From positions 1 through 64,000 of the forward strand of contig JAVBNG010000045.1 in NCBI GenBank assembly GCA_031551695.1: 64,000 nucleotides of DNA, written 5' to 3'. This stretch comes from JAAYCI01 sp031551695 (GTDB lineage: Bacteria; Bacillota; Clostridia; Oscillospirales; Ruminococcaceae). Position numbers and translations under genes: made by a program. The notes under the pieces are model-generated. The model worked only from the letters and a program-made list of their open reading frames with translations, ran no database searches and was not told where the DNA came from. Positions 62,743 through 64,000 of this stretch are shown here, in pieces. Numbering within the stretch: position 1 is the stretch's first letter; the number at the start of each line of letters is the position of its first letter.

Positions 62743-62762
62743 TTTATTCATATATGAATAAA
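62743..62762. promoter_or_regulatory. 20-bp perfect palindrome, candidate operator 1
   Basis: TTTATTCATATATGAATAAA is fully self-complementary. It lies about 150 bp upstream of the cysteine hydrolase start, in an AT-rich control region. A near copy is centred 85 bp away at 62829-62846 (16 of 18 bases match). The regulator is not known. Confidence 0.6.
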
Positions 62763-62828
62763 TAATTCGTCGTTTCATACATATATACGCGAGAATACAA
62801 TTGTAATATTATCTAAGGCGCCGTCAGA

Positions 62829-62846
62829 TTATTCATTTATGAATTA
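62829..62846. promoter_or_regulatory. Palindrome copy, candidate operator 2
   Basis: TTATTCATTTATGAATTA overlaps the last codons and stop of the class II aldolase gene. It matches operator 1 in 16 of 18 positions. The 85-bp spacing is about eight helical turns, so two dimers could meet by looping. Confidence 0.5.
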
Positions 62847-63489
62847 TGCGGTCTTTCCCCAATTTCTGCCTGCGCATAGTGTACAGCTCATCCAGCTCCG
62901 CCGGGGCAAGGGGATGCCCGCCGCCCAGCATTTGGGCAATGAAAAGGGTCTTGGCAAGGGATTCCGCGCTTTCGGCCCTGCGGTAGGCGTCCTCCAGGGT
63001 GGCCCCCACGGTGACAAGGCCGTGGTTCGCCAGCAGCACCATGTCCGTTTGGAAGATATAATCTTTGATGCCGGCGCTGATGGCGGGCGTGCCGGGCGTG
63101 CCATAGGCCACCACCGGGATTTCATCGTGCAAAAAAATCAGCTCGGTGTAGCTGTCGCTTCGGATGGGCTTGCGGTTGATGGCAAAGGCCGTGGCAAAGG
63201 GCGCGTGGCAATGGGTAACGGCGCGCACGTCATCGCGCAGCTTGTAGATATGCAGGTGCATGTCCGTTTCAGAGGAAATGGGCAGCGGGCCGTCCAGCTG
63301 CCTGCCGTTCAAATCGCACACGGCAATCATCTCCGGCATCAGCGTCTCCTTGCACACCTGCGACGGTGTGATATACACGCGCTCGCCATCAAAGGCGGAC
63401 ACATTCCCCTCGTTTGTGTTCACCATCTGGCGCCCGTGCATTTTTCTTGCAATTTCGGCTACTTGCGCGCGGTATTCCTGTGGTGTCAT
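62833..63489 (-). CDS. Class II aldolase (FucA/AraD family), probably 5-deoxysugar-phosphate aldolase
   Basis: A 218-residue zinc aldolase. It has NTNEGNVSAFDGERVYITPS, the metal-binding THCHAPFATAFA and the later LLANHGLVTVGATLEDAY, all family motifs. GGAGG precedes the ATG. It diverges from mtnA (isomerase of 5-methylthioribose- or 5-deoxyribose-1-phosphate). That pairing is the hallmark of 5'-deoxynucleoside salvage, where the aldolase splits 5-deoxyribulose- or methylthioribulose-1-phosphate into DHAP and acetaldehyde or its methylthio analogue. That role is inferred from context; a fuculose-phosphate aldolase is the alternative. Confidence 0.85.
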   Translation of the reverse strand: MTPQEYRAQVAEIARKMHGRQMVNTNEGNVSAFDGERVYITPSQVCKETLMPEMIAVCDLNGRQLDGPLPISSETDMHLHIYKLRDDVRAVTHCHAPFATAFAINRKPIRSDSYTELIFLHDEIPVVAYGTPGTPAISAGIKDYIFQTDMVLLANHGLVTVGATLEDAYRRAESAESLAKTLFIAQMLGGGHPLAPAELDELYTMRRQKLGKDRIIHK

Positions 63490-63522
63490 AAATCAAACCT
63501 CCGTGTTTGGTTTGTTACAATC

Positions 63523-63539
63523 AAACATTCCAAATGTTT
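63523..63539. promoter_or_regulatory. Small inverted repeat between aldolase and mtnA
   Basis: AAACATT-CCA-AATGTTT lies about 15-30 bases downstream of the predicted aldolase start point and is a possible operator for the divergent pair. Confidence 0.4.
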
Positions 63540-63560
63540 AAAACCATCAATACACCCCTA

Positions 63561-63588
63561 TTATTACAGCCGGCAGGGAAAATGTCAA
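63561..63588 (-). promoter_or_regulatory. Sigma-A promoter of the class II aldolase gene
   Basis: On the minus strand a consensus TTGACA (63588-63583) is followed after 16 bp by TAATAA (63566-63561), about 70 bp before the start codon. Confidence 0.6.
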
Positions 63589-63651
63589 TGGTCAATATGC
63601 AAAAAACGAACATCAAATTCTTGTGCAAGAGGCCAAAATAAGAAAAATGTG

Positions 63652-63680
63652 TTGAAATAGAACAATTAATATGATAATAT
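63652..63680 (+). promoter_or_regulatory. mtnA: Sigma-A promoter of mtnA
   Basis: TTGAAA (63652-63657), 17-bp spacer, TAATAT (63675-63680), about 95 bp before the mtnA start. Confidence 0.65.
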
Positions 63681-63774
63681 CGAACACATAAGATAGATAC
63701 CACACGCACGGCGTTCACCTTGAACATTTGCATTAAAAAACGCGGCTGCGCATGAAACCGGCAAGGAGCTTTCT

Positions 63775-64000
63775 ATGTACACAATTGCATGGCAGAACGG
63801 GAATTTGAGCTTGATTGACCAGACCTTGCTTCCGGGCAAGGTGGTCTACCGGGATTACACCACGGTGGAGGGTGTGCACGACGCCATCCGCGACATGGTG
63901 GTGCGCGGCGCGCCGGCCATCGGGGTGGCGGCGTCATATGGCGTGGTGCTGGCGGCAAACGCCGCCCCAAACGACGGGTTTGTTCCCTTTATGAAAGAAA
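63775..64000 (+). CDS. mtnA: S-methyl-5-thioribose-1-phosphate isomerase, 5' part only
   Basis: Seventy-five residues are visible before the window ends. They read MYTIAWQNGNLSLIDQTLLP and then VEGVHDAIRDMVVRGAPAIG, the substrate-binding opening of MtnA (eIF2B-like fold). The enzyme isomerises methylthioribose-1-phosphate, or 5-deoxyribose-1-phosphate in the related salvage route, to the ribulose form. CAAGGAG lies 6 nt before the ATG. The divergent class II aldolase would act on its product. Confidence 0.9.
   Translation, partial: MYTIAWQNGNLSLIDQTLLPGKVVYRDYTTVEGVHDAIRDMVVRGAPAIGVAASYGVVLAANAAPNDGFVPFMKE

Overview
The window looks like chromosome from a GC-rich anaerobic Clostridium-class Firmicute, probably an Oscillospiraceae-type organism. 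The reasons are AGGAGG-type ribosome binding sites with some GTG/TTG starts, sigma-A promoters of TTGACA/TATAAT type, Gram-positive lipoproteins, many ferredoxins and flavoproteins, a one-piece clostridial PurL and a fused MsrAB. I see no rRNA, tRNA, IS element, phage gene or CRISPR array. The species call is inference.

Layout. (1) 1-2966, minus: a partial DUF1254 protein and a cytoplasmic-looking type I sulfatase. (2) 3464-17220, minus, 'module A': GntR regulator, DAO-type flavoprotein, BMP-family ABC importer, NodB-like protein, homologue of methenyltetrahydromethanopterin cyclohydrolase, three amidohydrolases, and the other subunits of a flavin/iron-sulfur dehydrogenase as separate proteins. 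(3) 17513-18229, minus: an iron-sulfur flavoprotein-like reductase. (4) 18504-23863, minus, 'module B': a second GntR regulator, a cytosine-deaminase-like hydrolase and a second complete set of the same five dehydrogenase subunits. A second BMP-family importer diverges from it at 24209-28982, plus. (5) 29427-41610: purA-glmS, ferredoxin, MutS2-like ATPase, nicotinamidase-like hydrolase, msrAB, DUF4080 radical SAM protein, cyclophilin lipoprotein, glycosyltransferase and VOC protein. (6) 42564-53746: purE-C-F-M-N-D-L and purB, with an 8-oxoguanine-deaminase-like gene convergent to it. (7) 55331-58905, minus: DUF454 membrane protein, and a FIST sensor gene next to a soluble hybrid histidine kinase. 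(8) 59204-62593: two isochorismatase-fold hydrolases, a TauE/SafE permease and an NCS2-like permease. (9) 62833-64000: class II aldolase divergent from mtnA, which suggests 5'-deoxynucleoside salvage.

How it may fit together. Modules A and B have the same plan: GntR control, BMP-type import, ring-opening or deaminating amidohydrolases, and a dehydrogenase whose subunits resemble dye-linked L-proline dehydrogenase, D-hydroxyproline dehydrogenase and opine oxidase. I infer two parallel routes for importing and oxidising small N-heterocycles or N-substituted amino compounds, perhaps nucleobase-derived. The substrate cannot be read from sequence. These modules, with the Mch homologue, are the best candidate here for an undescribed system. 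At the RNA level, the purA leader (promoter, terminator and overlapping mini-ORF within about 130 bp) and the promoter-to-terminator unit at 32992-33305 stand out.
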